A stretch of DNA of 64,000 nucleotides from Lottia gigantea (GCF_000327385.1 NW_008710566.1:555412-619411); one strand, 5' to 3'; counted from the stretch's first letter, positions 1 through 12,311 are shown. The notes: generated by a model not told the origin, from the letters alone. Program-made: numbers and translations.

Positions 1-232
1 GAATTCCCAAAGTTTTTAGCATTGGTAATTTTTGCTTTTGCTAAAAAAATGATTTTACATGACTATTTCTTCAGTCATGTTATGACTAACTTCAGTGTGG
101 TCTGAATTTCAATAAGACAATCAAGAGTGAATTCCATTTAGCTGTTCACCATCTACTGAAGACTGATTTTGGAAGTATCTAAAATTACGTGAACTTTTTT
201 TTTACGTATTATTTTTTGTTTCACCATGTTAG

Positions 233-3200
233 ATTTGTTGGGAGAAAACGCTGGAGGTGCAGGAGCTGCATTAGGATTTCAATTTTTCGGGGGTCCAACT
301 GTTACTATTCTAGCTTCTAAAACATCACGTAAGTATACTAATGTATCTATTTGTTCGGATGCAGGGGCGTTTCTAGAAAATGCCTGAGGGAGGGGCCAAA
401 AATGAGAGGTGCCAAACGATTTTGGATGGCCTGCCATATTTGGAATTTTTACCCCATTTAAAGTAGTCCTGACTCCATGTGATGAGCTCTTATCTGTTTC
501 TATTTATAGAAAGATATTGTATCCAATGTGATCAGTTTGAAGCAATGTGGTTACCGTTAAAAGATTGCCACATTTTGGAATTTTTACCCCATTTATAGTA
601 GTCCTGACTCCGTGTGATGAGCTCTTACCTGTTTCTATTTTTAGAAAGATATCGTATCCAATGTGATCAGTTTGAAGCAATGTGGTTACCATTAAAAGAA
701 TTAGTTGAAAGAATGTCCTCCTATCTTAATCGTGGTAAATCAGGAGACTTCAAACCATCTTTTGATGGCTCGCTGCCTTTACAGGAATATTTTGAGTTGA
801 TCGAGGCACATTTTGAGGTGAGTATTGTATAATTATGAGTATGATGCTCACCAATTTTTATACATCAGATGCTTGTCACAAGAGTGGCGCTCGATTGCAG
901 AGTTCTGTTCCAAATTTGGCCCAAATCGAAGGTTATGAAAGCAGATAGGTCACATTCAAAATTTTCCCATTTAATTCCTTCCCTGATGTTTTGAATTCTA
1001 TCAGCACTTTCTATTTTTTCAGCACATGCGGAAAGCGTTCTGATCTCGGCATGGACATTTTTATGGAATAAAATTTTGATCTTGAAAAAAAAAATGTGAA
1101 TTATTTCATTTCAGTATAGAATGAATTCCGTGAAATGTAAAGAAATGTTGGGTCAAAGGTCAAGTCAGTTTCGTGTCATACAACGAAGATTACTGACCAA
1201 ATTTAAAGATAAAACTCCCTCACCATTACAGAATCTTGATACGTTGCTAGAGGGCACATATAGACAGGTAAATACTGTGGGTGAGTGATCCAGGATGGTT
1301 ACAAGACTCATATCATGTCTAGCTTATTGATTTTATCATCTTGAATGATCCAGGATGGTTATTGGGCTCATTTCTTGTCTACCTCACTGATTTTGTCATC
1401 TTGAATGATCCAGGATGGTTATTGGGCTCATTTCTTGTCTACCTCACTGATTTTGTCATCTTGAATGATCCAGGATGGTTATTGGGCTCATTTCTTGTCT
1501 ACCTCACTGATTTTGTCATCTTGAATGATCCAGGATGGTTATTGGGCTCATTTCTTGTCTACCTCACTGATTTTGTCATCTTGAATGATCCAGGATGGTT
1601 ATTGGGCTCATTTCATGTCTACCTTATTGATTGTATCATCTTGAATTATCCAGGATAGCGTTTGGACTCATTTCATGTCTACCTCACTGACTGTATCATC
1701 TTGAATTATCCAGGATAGCGTTTGGACTCATTTCATGTCTAGCTTATTGATTTTGTCATCTTGAATGATCCAGGATAGCTACAAGACATATTTCATGTCT
1801 ACCTTATTGATTTTATCATCTTGAATGATCTAGGATAGCTACAAGACATATTTCATGTCTACCTTATTGATTTTATCATCTTGAATGATCTAGGATAGCT
1901 ACAAGACATATTTCATGTCTACCTTATTGATTTTATCATCTTGAATGATCTAGGATAGCTTCAAGACTCATTTCATGTCTACCTCACTGATTGTATCATC
2001 TTGAATGATCTAGGATAGCTGCAAGACTCATTTCATGTCTACCTCACTGATTGTATCATCTTGAATGATCTACGATAGCTGCAAGACTCATTTCATGTCT
2101 ACCTCACTGATTGTATCATCTTGAATGATCTAGGATAGCTGCAAGACTCATTTCATGTCTACCTCACTGATTTTGTCATCTTGAATTATCCAGGATAGCG
2201 TTTGGAATCATTTCTTATTTACCTCACTGAGTTTGTCATCTTGAATGATCCAGGATAGCGTTTGGACTCATTTCATGTCTACCTCAATGATTTCATCATC
2301 TTGAATGATCCAGGATAGCTATTAAAGTTAGATTTGGTGTTCTCTCTGCAACATTAGGTGAAGCCAAAATTCAGATTCCAAGGGAAGTAACTTGGATGTT
2401 GTTATATTTCAGTTATTAGCCCTGGCAGAAGCAATAGAAGATAACGACCATGCCCAGAATGTAACGTCAAATAATTTGAGTAGTGGTACTTATTTATTAA
2501 ACTATCTTATTAAACTATGGTTAGATTTATCAGAGGAAGAATTTAACATATTGACAGCAGCTATAACACCACGAGTCAATGATAATGACCAACATGTAAG
2601 TTGTGTGGATACCCATTTGGAAATTTAGGCATCTTTTAAATCTGTGAATTGTGGTATGGAGATGAATTCTTATTTGGACTGGCTGGCAGAAAGGGAGGGA
2701 AAGGTTTACTTTGTTCATGGTTTGCAAAAATGATACCTGATGTCAATAATAATGACGTGGTTGTTGTGCAGACATTCTTTTGGGCATGGAGAGGGATGCA
2801 TATATGGGGAGGGTCTGCCTTTTTGTTCATTCGGTAAAAGAAAGAATTGTAAGCAGCCATAACACTAAGAGTCAATGATAACAACCAACATGAAAGTTGT
2901 GCAGATGTCCATTTGGGCAGTGGCTTGGGCGCAGAAAATGGAGGCTCTGCTCTCATGTTCGCTGTCAGCGAAAGGAAGAATATAATGCATTCAGGCATCC
3001 TTTATACTGAGAGTCATGATAACAAAGAACATGGAAGTTGTGCAGATATCCATTGGATGGGAAGAGGTGACGTATGCTCTTGAGTGGAGTCAACAAAGGC
3101 ATTTGAGCTCTTGAATTTGCATGTTCATAATAAACACCAACAGTACTGGAAATTGAATTTTTGTTTTTCAGGGTTGGGAAGAAATGGTTGATGCTGCAGT

Positions 3201-4647
3201 GACTCATCTCTTACGAACAGTATTAGCTAAAACTGCTAAAGACACGGCAATCAATCCTTCACCCCTCACTATACCAAACGATACTTCAAAGGTGAAGAAA
3301 CATCTCGCTTTATTCTGTGATAGACTCGGTAAAGGTGCTAGACTTGTTGAAGGTTTGAGAGGTAAGAATTTGGTTGTTCAAGCTCCTGTTAGTGTTTCTG
3401 ATATCAATTCCTCATCAGGACAGATGATTTGGATTCTGCCATAGCATTGCTATATGAAGAGATAGGCTAAGATTTCAGAACTGAAGCTATAAAGATGAAT
3501 GTTTGTGGTCTGAGCCACTGATAGTGATGTGGCTCTATGAAGAAAAGCCTGTGATGAAAAAGAAGAAAACTTGCTGAACAGGAGCTTGGAAAGAGAAGTT
3601 AAATTTGAGATATGGGGTCTTCGTGAATATTCAACGATACAAAATTTGGATCCAGATGATTTATGGAGCTGGAGATTGAAGAAGTTAGACAATATTGATT
3701 GATGAAAATTTTGAAAGATAATTGAGGCAGATAACCTTGACCCCTTCAAATATTTTCTGATTTCAATGCCTTTGACCTTTGACCTCATTTATGAGTTTAT
3801 TACAGATATCCAGTGCACTCTCACATAAGTTTGAGCTTCCACACCCATTTCTCTTATTTTTTCATTCTAGAGAGGTCCGAGCGGAAACAAAAGTTGAATC
3901 CACCGCCTATGAAATCAGGTCCGATGGAAAATGGTCAATCCATGTCAGACTCACATGTCGACAATCTTTTAAACATGAAGTACCAAGATAAAAAGAAAAA
4001 TAAAAAATTGCCACCATTAAATGGTCATTCACTTGACAGCTTTGATCCAGAGACGTTTGGTTTACCAGCCACTGACTTACCAGGTATGAATAATCTCCCT
4101 TTGATTGTGTCTGCTTCAAATTCAAATTTGTCAAATTTTATTTGCATTTCCGCAATCTCTTTGTATTTTTTATAATATAAATGAGTTGAAAGTAATCAAG
4201 AGTGAAATGGAGCTCTATCAGCTGGTTAAACAGATATTAAGATGACTATGCAGATAGCTGAAATTGAGCTCTATCAGCTGATAAAACAGATATCAAGATG
4301 GCTATGCAGATAGCTGAAATTGAGCTCTATCAGCTGATAAAACAGATATCAAGATGGCTATGCAGATAACTGAAATTGAAATCCAACAGCTGATAAAGCA
4401 AATGGGCGTCTTTATTAGTTATATATTTGTTCCCAACTTTTCACTCTATTCAGTTGACCAGTACAGTAACACTTTTCATAATGAAATCTGAGTTTGAGTA
4501 AGTCAAATTTTTGTTCATAATTTTTCAGATGATTCAGAAGAAACCAGAAAGCAGAAGATAAAAGCAGTCGTGCCAAATTTAGACGATATGACAGCAGATG
4601 ATAATGATCCTCCACCAAATGAGGATCAAATGGTTCTTGCTTTATGA
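233..4647 (+). CDS. BBS9: BBS9 (PTHB1), BBSome subunit, 3' coding exons only
   Basis: BBS9 is a subunit of the BBSome, the coat complex that moves membrane proteins into and out of cilia. Seven in-frame exons were read: 233-328, 645-817, 1115-1267, 2413-2595, 3172-3361, 3871-4083 and 4529-4647 (TGA). All have AG/GT borders and matching phases. Peptides match the C-terminal half of human BBS9 as I know it: GFQFFGGPTVTILASKTS, RYRIQCDQFE, SLPLQEYFELIEAHFE, RRLLTKFKDKTPSPLQNLDT, GWEEMVDAAVTHLLRT and NDTSKVKKHLALFCDRL. The last two exons encode a polar, Lys/Asp-rich tail that I cannot align with human and that looks lineage-specific. The N-terminal beta-propeller exons lie upstream of the window. 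The first exon begins inside a codon, so the gene is partial at the left edge. The stop is followed after 9 bases by a possible donor (AAAG|GTATAA), so a 3'UTR intron is possible. Confidence 0.93.
431..700 (+). repeat. Tandem partial duplication of a BBS9 acceptor and exon start
   Basis: Two copies of about 135 bp stand side by side, roughly 431-565 and 566-700. Each holds intron sequence, a polypyrimidine tract, an AG acceptor and the first ~54 bases of the exon that encodes RYRIQCDQFEAMWLPLK. Only the second copy continues into the full exon and reaches a donor; the first breaks off after the codons for LPLK and runs into the next copy. It is a recent duplication, since the copies differ at only a few positions. 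Confidence 0.85.
1275..2330. repeat. 60-bp minisatellite in a BBS9 intron (about 17 copies)
   Basis: Units of exactly 60 bases repeat in register. The core reads CTTGAATGATCCAGGATGG, then a variable block, then TCATTTCATGTCTACCT. Units around 1341-1640 are almost identical, while later ones form variant subfamilies (for example CAAGACATATTT and GTTTGGACTCATTT types), which suggests local expansions at different times. The unit length is a multiple of three, so an open frame of 20-residue repeats appears by chance. The array lies between the exons at 1115-1267 and 2413-2595. Confidence 0.95.
4200..4395. repeat. 56-bp minisatellite, inverted relative to the array at 4690-5400
   Basis: About 3.4 units of 56 bp built on AGATAGCTGAAATTGAGCTC and TATCAGCTGATAAAACAGAT. 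The reverse complement of this core is the core of the larger array downstream of the BBS9 stop codon. The array is in the last BBS9 intron. Confidence 0.9.
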
Positions 4648-4689
4648 TATGAAAGGTATAACTTTATCATTACAATGATAACCATGTTT

Positions 4690-5400
4690 CAAAAATTTCT
4701 TCACAATCTGATAGAGCTCAGTTTCAGCTTTCTGTAGTGTTGTTTAAATATTTACTATACCATGATTGAACTCAATTTCAGCTATCTGTATATGAATATT
4801 TGATATAGCAGATGATAGAGCTCAATTTCAGCTATATGTATATTTGATATAGCAGCTGATAGAGCTCAATTTCAGCTATCTGTATCTGTATATTTGATAT
4901 AGCAGCTGATAAAGCTCAATTTCAGCTATCTGTATATGTATGTTTGCTATAGTGGCTGATAGAGCTAAATTTCAGCTATCTGTATGTTTGCTATAGCAGC
5001 TGATAGAGCTCAATTTCAGCTATCTGTATATTTGATATAGCAGATGATAGAGCTCAATTTCAGCTATATGTATATTTGATATAGCAGCTGATAGAGCTAA
5101 ATTTCAGCTATCTGTATATGTATATTTGATATAGCAGCTGATAGAGCTCAATTTCAGCTATCTGTATCTGTATATTTGATATAGCAGCTGATAAAGCTCA
5201 ATTTCAGCTATCTGTATATGTATGTTTGCTATAGTGGCTGATAGAGCTAAATTTCAGCTATCTGTATGTTTGCTATAGCAGCTGATAGAGCTCAATTTCA
5301 GCTATCTGTATATTTGCTCTAACAGCTGATAGAGCTCAATTTCAGTTACCTGCATCGTGTAAATATTTGCTATACCAGCTGATCTTTAGCTCTTTTCAGC
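4690..5400. repeat. About 40-50 bp minisatellite after the BBS9 stop, with higher-order duplication
   Basis: About 15 units of GCTGATAGAGCTCAATTTCA followed by GCTATCTGTATATTTGATAT, with insertions of TATCTG or TATG between units. A block of about 235 bp (roughly 4798-5032) is repeated almost unchanged at about 5034-5310, so the array has a higher-order structure. It is in the opposite orientation to the array at 4200-4395. Confidence 0.9.
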
Positions 5401-8328
5401 ATATAAATTAATGCTTGGTTTGTCTGCCACAGATGCAAATGCAACAATAAGGATTGTGATAACAACAAGCTTTGCAAAATAGAAATCAAAACAAATAGCT
5501 AAAATTCAGCTCTAACAGCTTAAAATTTGGTTATTTTGACGATGATATCCCTTTTATGGGCTTAATAAGTGGCTTCAGCCAGCAATTGAGATCTTATTAT
5601 CTATCAAAATAACAGCAGTTTTGGATAGTGCAAATAGAAGATATAGGTGTAGATAGCAAATTAGAAGGGGGAGCGTTATACTTGAAATTATATAGTATAT
5701 GACTGTCCTTCTTTTACTCAATACGCAGTATATTTTATGCAAGGCTTGCAATTTTACTGTTGTATCTTTATTTAAATCTCCCTTACACTTAAAAAAAAAT
5801 AACATCTTTGATCTTCTCCGGAAGGGGTCGGATATTATAGATACCTATCTTTACTACTCGTCAAATTTTGGATAATTAACGTTAAAAGAAAAATTTGAAT
5901 CGTTTTTTGAAAAAATAACAGACATAATTAGATTATTATGTTTCTTTGACGACATCAAAGCTAATCTTTTTTGACATCTAATTCAAAATAATTATGTAGT
6001 AGAAATTTGAAAAAAAAAAGACTTTTTGATGAAACCGCCTTTGTAAAGAGTTTGTCCAACTAATTTTTTGCCATTGAAAATGTATACAGTTGGATATGTT
6101 GTATGGTTTTTTGTTATGATTTGAAAGATAATGATGTGAACACAATGGAACTACTCAGTCGCCATTGTTTGGTCGTGAAAGGTAAACCACCGAGAAACTA
6201 GATCGTCCAGCCTGATAAGATTCAATATTACAAGATTAAATATCTAGATTGGAAGGGAGATAACTCTCATGTGTTTTTACTCAATAATGATGTCTGGATT
6301 GGTTTTCTTTCTTTTTACCGTACTTAAATGTGTAAATGAACTGGAGACGGTTCTACAAAAAATGTTACTGAGACGAGACAAGATTTCGAAAATGCAACAA
6401 TCTGATTGGTTAAGAGTGTAAAACAGTATTAATTGACCAATCAGATTTGACAAAATTCAAGGCCCAACGAGCTACAGACTATGAGCGGTAAGGATTATTT
6501 GACCATAAGAGAATGAAAAAGTGTAGGTTACTGCTGCTGTCCTTAAAGAATTTTCCTCATAGCGTATTGTTGTCAATCAATCTCACCATTATATTTCATC
6601 AAAAAGTTTTGTATGTAGCCATTTTAGGTATATATTCTTAGCATATGTACGGTAATATAAACATGTATTATCTAAAAGAGTGTTTTTTAGCAAACTAATG
6701 TTAACTATGATTTGTCAGTCATGATAGAATGGAAACTTTGTCTGGCTGGTGGATCTTTTGTATAGTGGTGCACTATCAAAACCCAATTACATGATAGACT
6801 TTATAGATAACATTCATTCAGGGGTTACATTTAAGAGGTTTACCCACTTCAGAGATTATATTAAAAGGGGTGTTTTCGAAAGTTGGCCTACTTTTGTAGA
6901 TAATTTTTATTCACTGTTGTTTTAAAGGGGCAACCTCAATCACATTTACATGATAGTTAGTTTGTATACTTTTATTTAAAGGATGGGAACTCTACTAAGA
7001 GGAAGAATCTCTTTAATATAGGAAATTGTATGCAATTATGATGTCATTGATAGCCACATTGATATAATGCTATATGAGTATGAAGTTTTAAAGGGATACT
7101 ACATCTTAGAATACACTCGTCCTGTGGCTAATATTTGTGTTTAATAGTGACCATTGGTTAAATAAGTATGCATCCCACACTTTATCGAGTTTGAAAAAGT
7201 GAAAATAAAACTATAATCAAAATTTTTTTAAAAAGTGAGCAAGCGATGAATCCGTTCATTTTGGGCATAGCCCACTAAAGTATGAAGATAGTATATATAT
7301 ATAAAATTTTAGTGTAAAGCTACTTTAATGAAGTATACACTATCATGGCAGGGATAGCTTCTTTAATATTAAGTTTTTTTGACAGGGACAATAGCTTTAA
7401 TATACATGTATGTAATTTTTTGACAGGGATAGCTTCTTCATTATATGTTTTTCTGACAGGGATAGCTTCTTTAATATTAAGTTTTCTTTTGACAGGGACA
7501 GTAGCTTTAATATATGTAATACTGACAGGGATAGTCCCTTTAATATATGTAATAATAAGTATGATGCAGTATGACAGATAGATTTTAGATAGTGTATGTT
7601 ATTTTAAACCCTAATTAGAGAGGGAATGAAGTCTAGATGTCCTGATCTGTACGCTGATAACCTTTGGATGAATTTTTCTATCATATCACTTCATTTCTAC
7701 AGCTAATCATCCTGACATTTTGTAATGTAAAGTTTGAAAATTAAAATGAAAAATTAATTTTCTACTGTAAGCTAGATCGGTTGGGTCTGAACTGTTCCCA
7801 GCCAGATCTGATTGTTTGGAGGGGCAACTGATATATTTGTAGGACCTGTTTGGTCTTACGGCCTACACGTAGATATATATCTATCTAGATAGATTTATAT
7901 ATTTATCCATTTGGCCATCTATTATTCCAGTAGCTGCCCTGTCCTTTTCTGTCTGTCTGTCTGTTTATCCAACTATCTATCCATACATAATTGTATCCAA
8001 TATCTTATTTTGTATGCTGGTTCTATCCACATTTTTCCCGTCTTCATTAGCCCACATGGTGCAGAAAAGTAGGACGTAAAACTCCATTCATTTCATTTCT
8101 ATCCACATTTTTAAAACTGTACAGTAGGCAGTATTGTAAATTGTCCTAATCTATCCTATCTATTCCTATGTCATGTCCTATTCATCAAAAGATATATCTA
8201 TCCATCTGTCTTATCTATCCATTTATCCAAAAATCTATCCAGGATGCATTTTAGTCATTTTGCAATTCTATTACTCAATCAATCCTATGAAAAAGTTTAA
8301 CATTTCTTCATTTTTTTTTATTTTTCAG
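5400..8328. other. BBS9 downstream region with simple repeats, no supported gene
   Basis: No open frame with gene character was found. The stretch holds a short tandem repeat at 7345-7560 (about six units of TGACAGGGATAGCTTCTTTA plus an AT spacer), a CTAT-rich microsatellite stretch at 7870-8230, and CCAAT-like motifs near 6400-6450. A SINE tail fragment lies at 8040-8102. Confidence 0.6.
8040..8102 (+). mobile_element. SINE 3' tail fragment
   Basis: This matches the 3' end of the tRNA-derived SINE described at 10079-10443: CTTCATTAGCCCACATGGTG, then GTAGGACGTAAAACTCCATT, then a short CATTT tail. Confidence 0.8.
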
Positions 8329-8412
8329 GTGAATCTCAAAGGGAAAAAACAGTCCAAAAATGTTATTGTAAATGAAAATGATGTTGTTTCAAGCTTTAAA
8401 TCATCTCGTTGA
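8329..8412 (+). CDS. Possible alternative terminal exon of BBS9 (doubtful)
   Basis: A strong polypyrimidine tract and CAG acceptor at 8300-8328 precede an open stretch encoding VNLKGKKQSKNVIVNENDVV and SSFKSSR before TGA. The lysine/asparagine-rich character resembles the preceding BBS9 tail exons, but I see no homology. If joined to the exon ending at 4083 (phase 1), another frame is read, which stops after about 15 codons. It could also be part of a 3'UTR exon or chance. Confidence 0.2.
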   Translation: MNLKGKKQSKNVIVNENDVVSSFKSSR

Positions 8413-8529
8413 TTCCGTCCTGTCTGTAATGTGCTCAATTCTAACAGAAATGGATATTTATTTTGTGTATTATGTATTTTCCTAAATTTTTAATTCAATT
8501 GTTAATGTGTCATACTCAACACCCATTTA

Positions 8530-8960
8530 AAGCTATTGGACTCTTCCACACATGCATGCTATTGTCATTATTTATTAGGATAGGAGGATATGATATGATA
8601 GGAAGAGTTTATCTATAAGCATAGGGTTGTTTAGATTGCTTTAACCCTATTAGTTGTAAAGTATCATCCCTTGGTAGTTATTGAACTCTCCCACACGTGC
8701 ATATCATTATTGCCATGAGTGATATATGATTGGAAGAGTTCGTTTTTTTAAAAAAAGATCTCATTAGGTTTCAAGCATGTTACCATCCCTTTGTAGTTTT
8801 TGAACTCTCCTACACACAATTTTGTTATCATTGGTAAAATAGTACTAGGAAGAGTTCATTTATAATTATAGGGTAATTATCAGTTTTTATCCATGTCTTA
8901 GCATGTTAACACCTCTTTATAATTATTTAACTCACCCATACCATGCATATTGCCAATTTT
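8530..8960. repeat. Degenerate ~115-bp tandem repeat with foldback units
   Basis: Four diverged units each begin with a form of GAACTCTCCCACAC and the first three end with GGAAGAGTTC, so each of these could fold on itself. They share TTAGGATAG/ATTATTGCCA-type middles. No coding potential is seen. The flanking stretch 8960-9655 holds nothing I recognise apart from a G-run near 9163-9182. Confidence 0.5.
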
Positions 8961-9655
8961 GAGAGGAAAACTGAGGGATAGCTCATCTCGTGTATAGTAT
9001 TTTTAGCTCCCTAAAAGAGCGTCCATTTAGCTCTGAATATTTTTTTGGTCTTAGAGTTGTCATCTCGACATCCCTTTCAGAGAGTCCACATAGCTAATAA
9101 TGAGACTTTGTTATAAATTATCATTACCATAACCATGGCATAAACCAGTGCTTTTCCAAGAGGGGGGTGGGGAAGGGGGGGTTGTGAATAAGGGAATCGG
9201 ATCATAAAGGTTGAGACACACATGCAAATACTATGCTTCAGGGGTCAAAAGGTTAGATCTGGACTTACAAATTACATGCCATCCATTTATATTCCATCCA
9301 ATTTTTAGCCTTTTATCATTTTCTCTCAGATAAAATGCATATTGTTTTATTTTTCTCTATGATTATTTGGTCCACATTGTAAACTTTTGTTAACAAGATA
9401 TGCACGTACGAATATAGGACAAATGTATTTATGCACATGCAAGGACAATTTCAAGAAGACGAAGAGTCTATTTTGCTTTGAGGTAGAATGAATGATGACC
9501 ATTTGAAACCTAACTACCATAGAAAAAAGGATACAGTTCCTGTAAAGATATCAATTGTTAACTCAAGGCTGGAAAAAAGCGTTAGCGTTCCATTTATTTA
9601 ACACCCCTCTTCCCTATATTGAACTCTTTCGTATGTGTAATTTTTCAATCAATTG

Positions 9656-9855
9656 TTCGCTATTTTCGTGATTTGAATTGGATCCTCAAATAGACTTCAA
9701 AAGTATTAGAAATGTACGAAAATCGAAATAATTCTGGACATATGTGGATCTGAAGGCTTAAATTTTGACGGTGAGCTGTGAACACTATTACTGATTAACT
9801 TTGCTAAATGATTCCTGTTTCTGAGACTAAAGCACGATTGTTCAAACGAATGGCG
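9656..9855. repeat. Copy of a dispersed repeat (also at 38140-38455)
   Basis: Shared blocks with 38140-38455 include TAGAAATGTACGAAAAT, AATTCTGGACA/AATTTCTGGACA with GTGGAT, and GTGAGCTGTGAACACTATTA followed by GATTA. The two copies are in the same orientation and diverged by substitutions and indels. The family is unknown. Confidence 0.7.
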
Positions 9856-10078
9856 AATCTGTCACTTTAATTTTACGTGCATAACCAACGTAACTCAACT
9901 CCATGCATGTTCAGAAGAGTTCAATTTAAAATGAGGGGTGTTATTTAATGGTCAGTCAATAGTATATTTTGTTATTGTATAATGTTATAATATTATTTTG
10001 TATAGTTATGTTGATGTATATTTAATTCTGTAGTCAAATGAAGATATTTGATCATATTGGGGACGATTCAAAACAGAG

Positions 10079-10443
10079 AAATGAAATGAATGGAGTTTTA
10101 CGTCCTACTTTTTTGCACCATGTGGGCTAATGAAGACGAGCAACGCCGTGCAGGGTACAATGAGGGAAATTTTGCCAGGACAGCGGCATTAGCCTGCTGT
10201 TTTTTTATTTCCAACTGTCGAGGGATCTTAAACGTGCACAGCCTGTAGCACACGGGGCCTCGGTTTATTGTCCCATCCAAACGACTAGATGCTTTTTCCA
10301 TGTCAGCCCCTCTTACCTGCATCACTTACAGGGGGAAACCTGGTTGGAAAATCCGAAGGTATTATCTCGACCTATGCCGGGATTGAACCCTGGACCTTCA
10401 GTTTAGCGAGCAAGCGTCTAACTCACTGAGCCATCGCGGCTCC
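10079..10443 (-). mobile_element. Nearly complete tRNA-derived SINE
   Basis: On the minus strand the element starts at 10443 with a tRNA-like head, GGAGCCGCGATGGCTCAGTG, containing an A-box (TGGCTCAGTGAGTTAGACG) and, about 30 bases on, a B-box (GGTTCAATCCC). A ~250-bp body follows, ending in AGGACGTAAAACTCCATTCA and short ATTTC repeats. Imperfect flanking repeats (TCAAAACAGAGA / TCAAAACATAGAGA) look like a target-site duplication. The tRNA head, body and simple tail are those of a RNA polymerase III SINE mobilised by a LINE. Molluscan SINEs of this type are known (for example RUDI), but I cannot assign the family without a search. Confidence 0.88.
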
Positions 10444-10759
10444 TCAAAACATAGAGACAAACAGTCTATTTTGTTTGAGGTAGAATAAATAGTAATTGAA
10501 ATTATATGAATTCGGCAATCCTCGGCATCTGAATCTGACTCGCCATTCATTACCGTGATATGTTCCTTATTCCTGTACGTGCTAAAGTGTTGTCTTTGTT
10601 ACACTATACTTTTGTTAGTAATTTATTTTTCTTTTTTGTAAAATATTTTAAAACTTAAAAATAAAATGTGATCCAAGTTTCTTTTTTGTTTGCACGATAG
10701 CTTTAATTTACTACGTGCGATTGTGAGCTATGCAAGGTCGTGTTAAGGTTTGGGTTTTC

Positions 10760-11065
10760 TGAAGAAGCTAACTTTTAATTAAGTTTCATAACTTTGAGTT
10801 GGTGTATCTCAAGTAAAGCTTGCAGAAATTAAGCTCAAATAAACTCTGAGTTAAACATGATCTATTTAAGCTCTGAGATTTCTGATTGAAGCTAATCCTT
10901 ATAAATCTGTTCAATTTTTGGGTGGAGCTACCTCTAATTAAGCTTCATGATTTTTGACGTATGCTTCAGGATTTCTAGTTAAAGCTAAATTTAATTAAGC
11001 TCCAGGATAGGATTAAGCTTCGAGATTTATGAATCAAGCTATAGGTCTATAGGCTTAAGGTTTTC
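10760..11065. repeat. Degenerate AAGCTT/AATTAAGCT-rich tandem repeat
   Basis: Loose units share TTAATTAAGCTTCAGGATTT-like cores spaced 40-70 bases apart. The array is old and eroded, and no gene is seen. The following 11.1-12.2 kb stretch has no supported feature. Confidence 0.45.
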
Positions 11066-12196
11066 TGGGTGATTTTTAGGGAAGCTAGATTTAGCTATAT
11101 TTTTAGAGGGATTCTATTTTCATGTTTTCTGAGCTAAGCTAGGTCTGAATGCATTACGTCGAGCTTGATTTGACTTTTCATACTTGCATGTGTACATAGC
11201 TGGGTTTTGTGTTTTTAACCTTGTAAGTGATACGGGTCGACAAAGTGACCAAGCCTTCATTTGTCGCACGTCAGTGTTATTTCTCATTTTTTTCAAGCAC
11301 AAATCCGCACAAAGTAAACTATAAAATATAATAGAATACAACTGAATTATCTTACCGGTGTAAATCCGCTTCTTTTGAAGTGAAAAATGTGGACGGGATT
11401 AGACCTGGTTTCATAAAACAATTATGTGACAAAGCTGGTGGACAATCAAATGACCATTTATCAAATTAACACCATCTTTTTTAAGGACTTGATATCTGGA
11501 AATCTGATAATGGTTATAGCCCGGACCTGCGATATAGGAAATTGACCATTCAAGCCTCGATGATTATTATCTGCGGAGCTGATTTATTGTTATTCCGGTT
11601 AAGCCTTAAATTGTCGTCTGATGAACTGGGGTTTGATTTATGAACAGTTTCAATGGGGATGAAAGAAGTGTCGAGGTCGCGGTTGTTGCAGACTGAATTT
11701 TGTTTATAAAAAGTAAGCCACTGCCTTTGAAAAATATCCTTTATTGCACACGGCATAGCGTTGAATGCCTCATTGACCCAATCAGATGCTGTGAAGCCTA
11801 TTTCTGAAAAGTGAAATACGATTAAAATGCACAACTGGATGTTTCGTTTCATGGTTCTTCTATGAATGACTTCACTTGACATTCATGATCTGATCTCACT
11901 TAGAAAAACTCTCAGATCTGCATTTTAATCAAGTGGGATGTAAAATTCAATTTCATTTCACTAGCCTAATATTCCATGCAGTTCTCCTAAGTTGTTAAAG
12001 CCAATAATTTGACGACTATGTCCCCTTCAAATTCTGTAAGTTTGTAAAGCCAAATATTAGACGACTTTTTCCCTTTGTATCTGGCGGCAAATTGAAAACT
12101 AGATAACACTATTCCTTGAACTCCCAAGAAAAAACCCGAGCCATTGATTAGACCGAAACATCTAAACCAGCATCTGATAGCTATTTTGATTGTGTC

Positions 12197-12311
12197 CGCT
12201 CATTAGTCATGTTCCTTTAGCAACGGTAGGCTACGATATTATCCATATCTGGGATAGGCCTATTGATAATATCCTATACTACCGTTTCTAAAGGAACATG
12301 CCCAATAGCGA
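12197..12311. repeat. Palindrome with ~45-bp arms
   Basis: The left arm contains CATGTTCCTTTAGCAACGGTAG and then GATATTATCCATA (given here in two pieces because of intervening bases); the right arm is its reverse complement with a few mismatches. Outer flanks CGCTCATTAG / CCAATAGCG also pair. It could form a long hairpin and may be a small foldback transposon. Confidence 0.8.

Noticed and set aside
1341-1658. Open frame of perfect 20-residue repeats
   Set aside because: It follows from the 60-bp minisatellite, whose length is a multiple of three, and lies inside a BBS9 intron. No start or stop context or homologue supports it.
1275-2330. CRISPR-like regular repeats
   Set aside because: The repeats are contiguous, with no unique spacers, in an animal intron. 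The same holds for the other tandem arrays in the window.
10375-10443. tRNA gene
   Set aside because: A- and B-boxes are present, but the sequence is the head of a SINE and does not fold into a proper cloverleaf. The same applies to 57699-57770.
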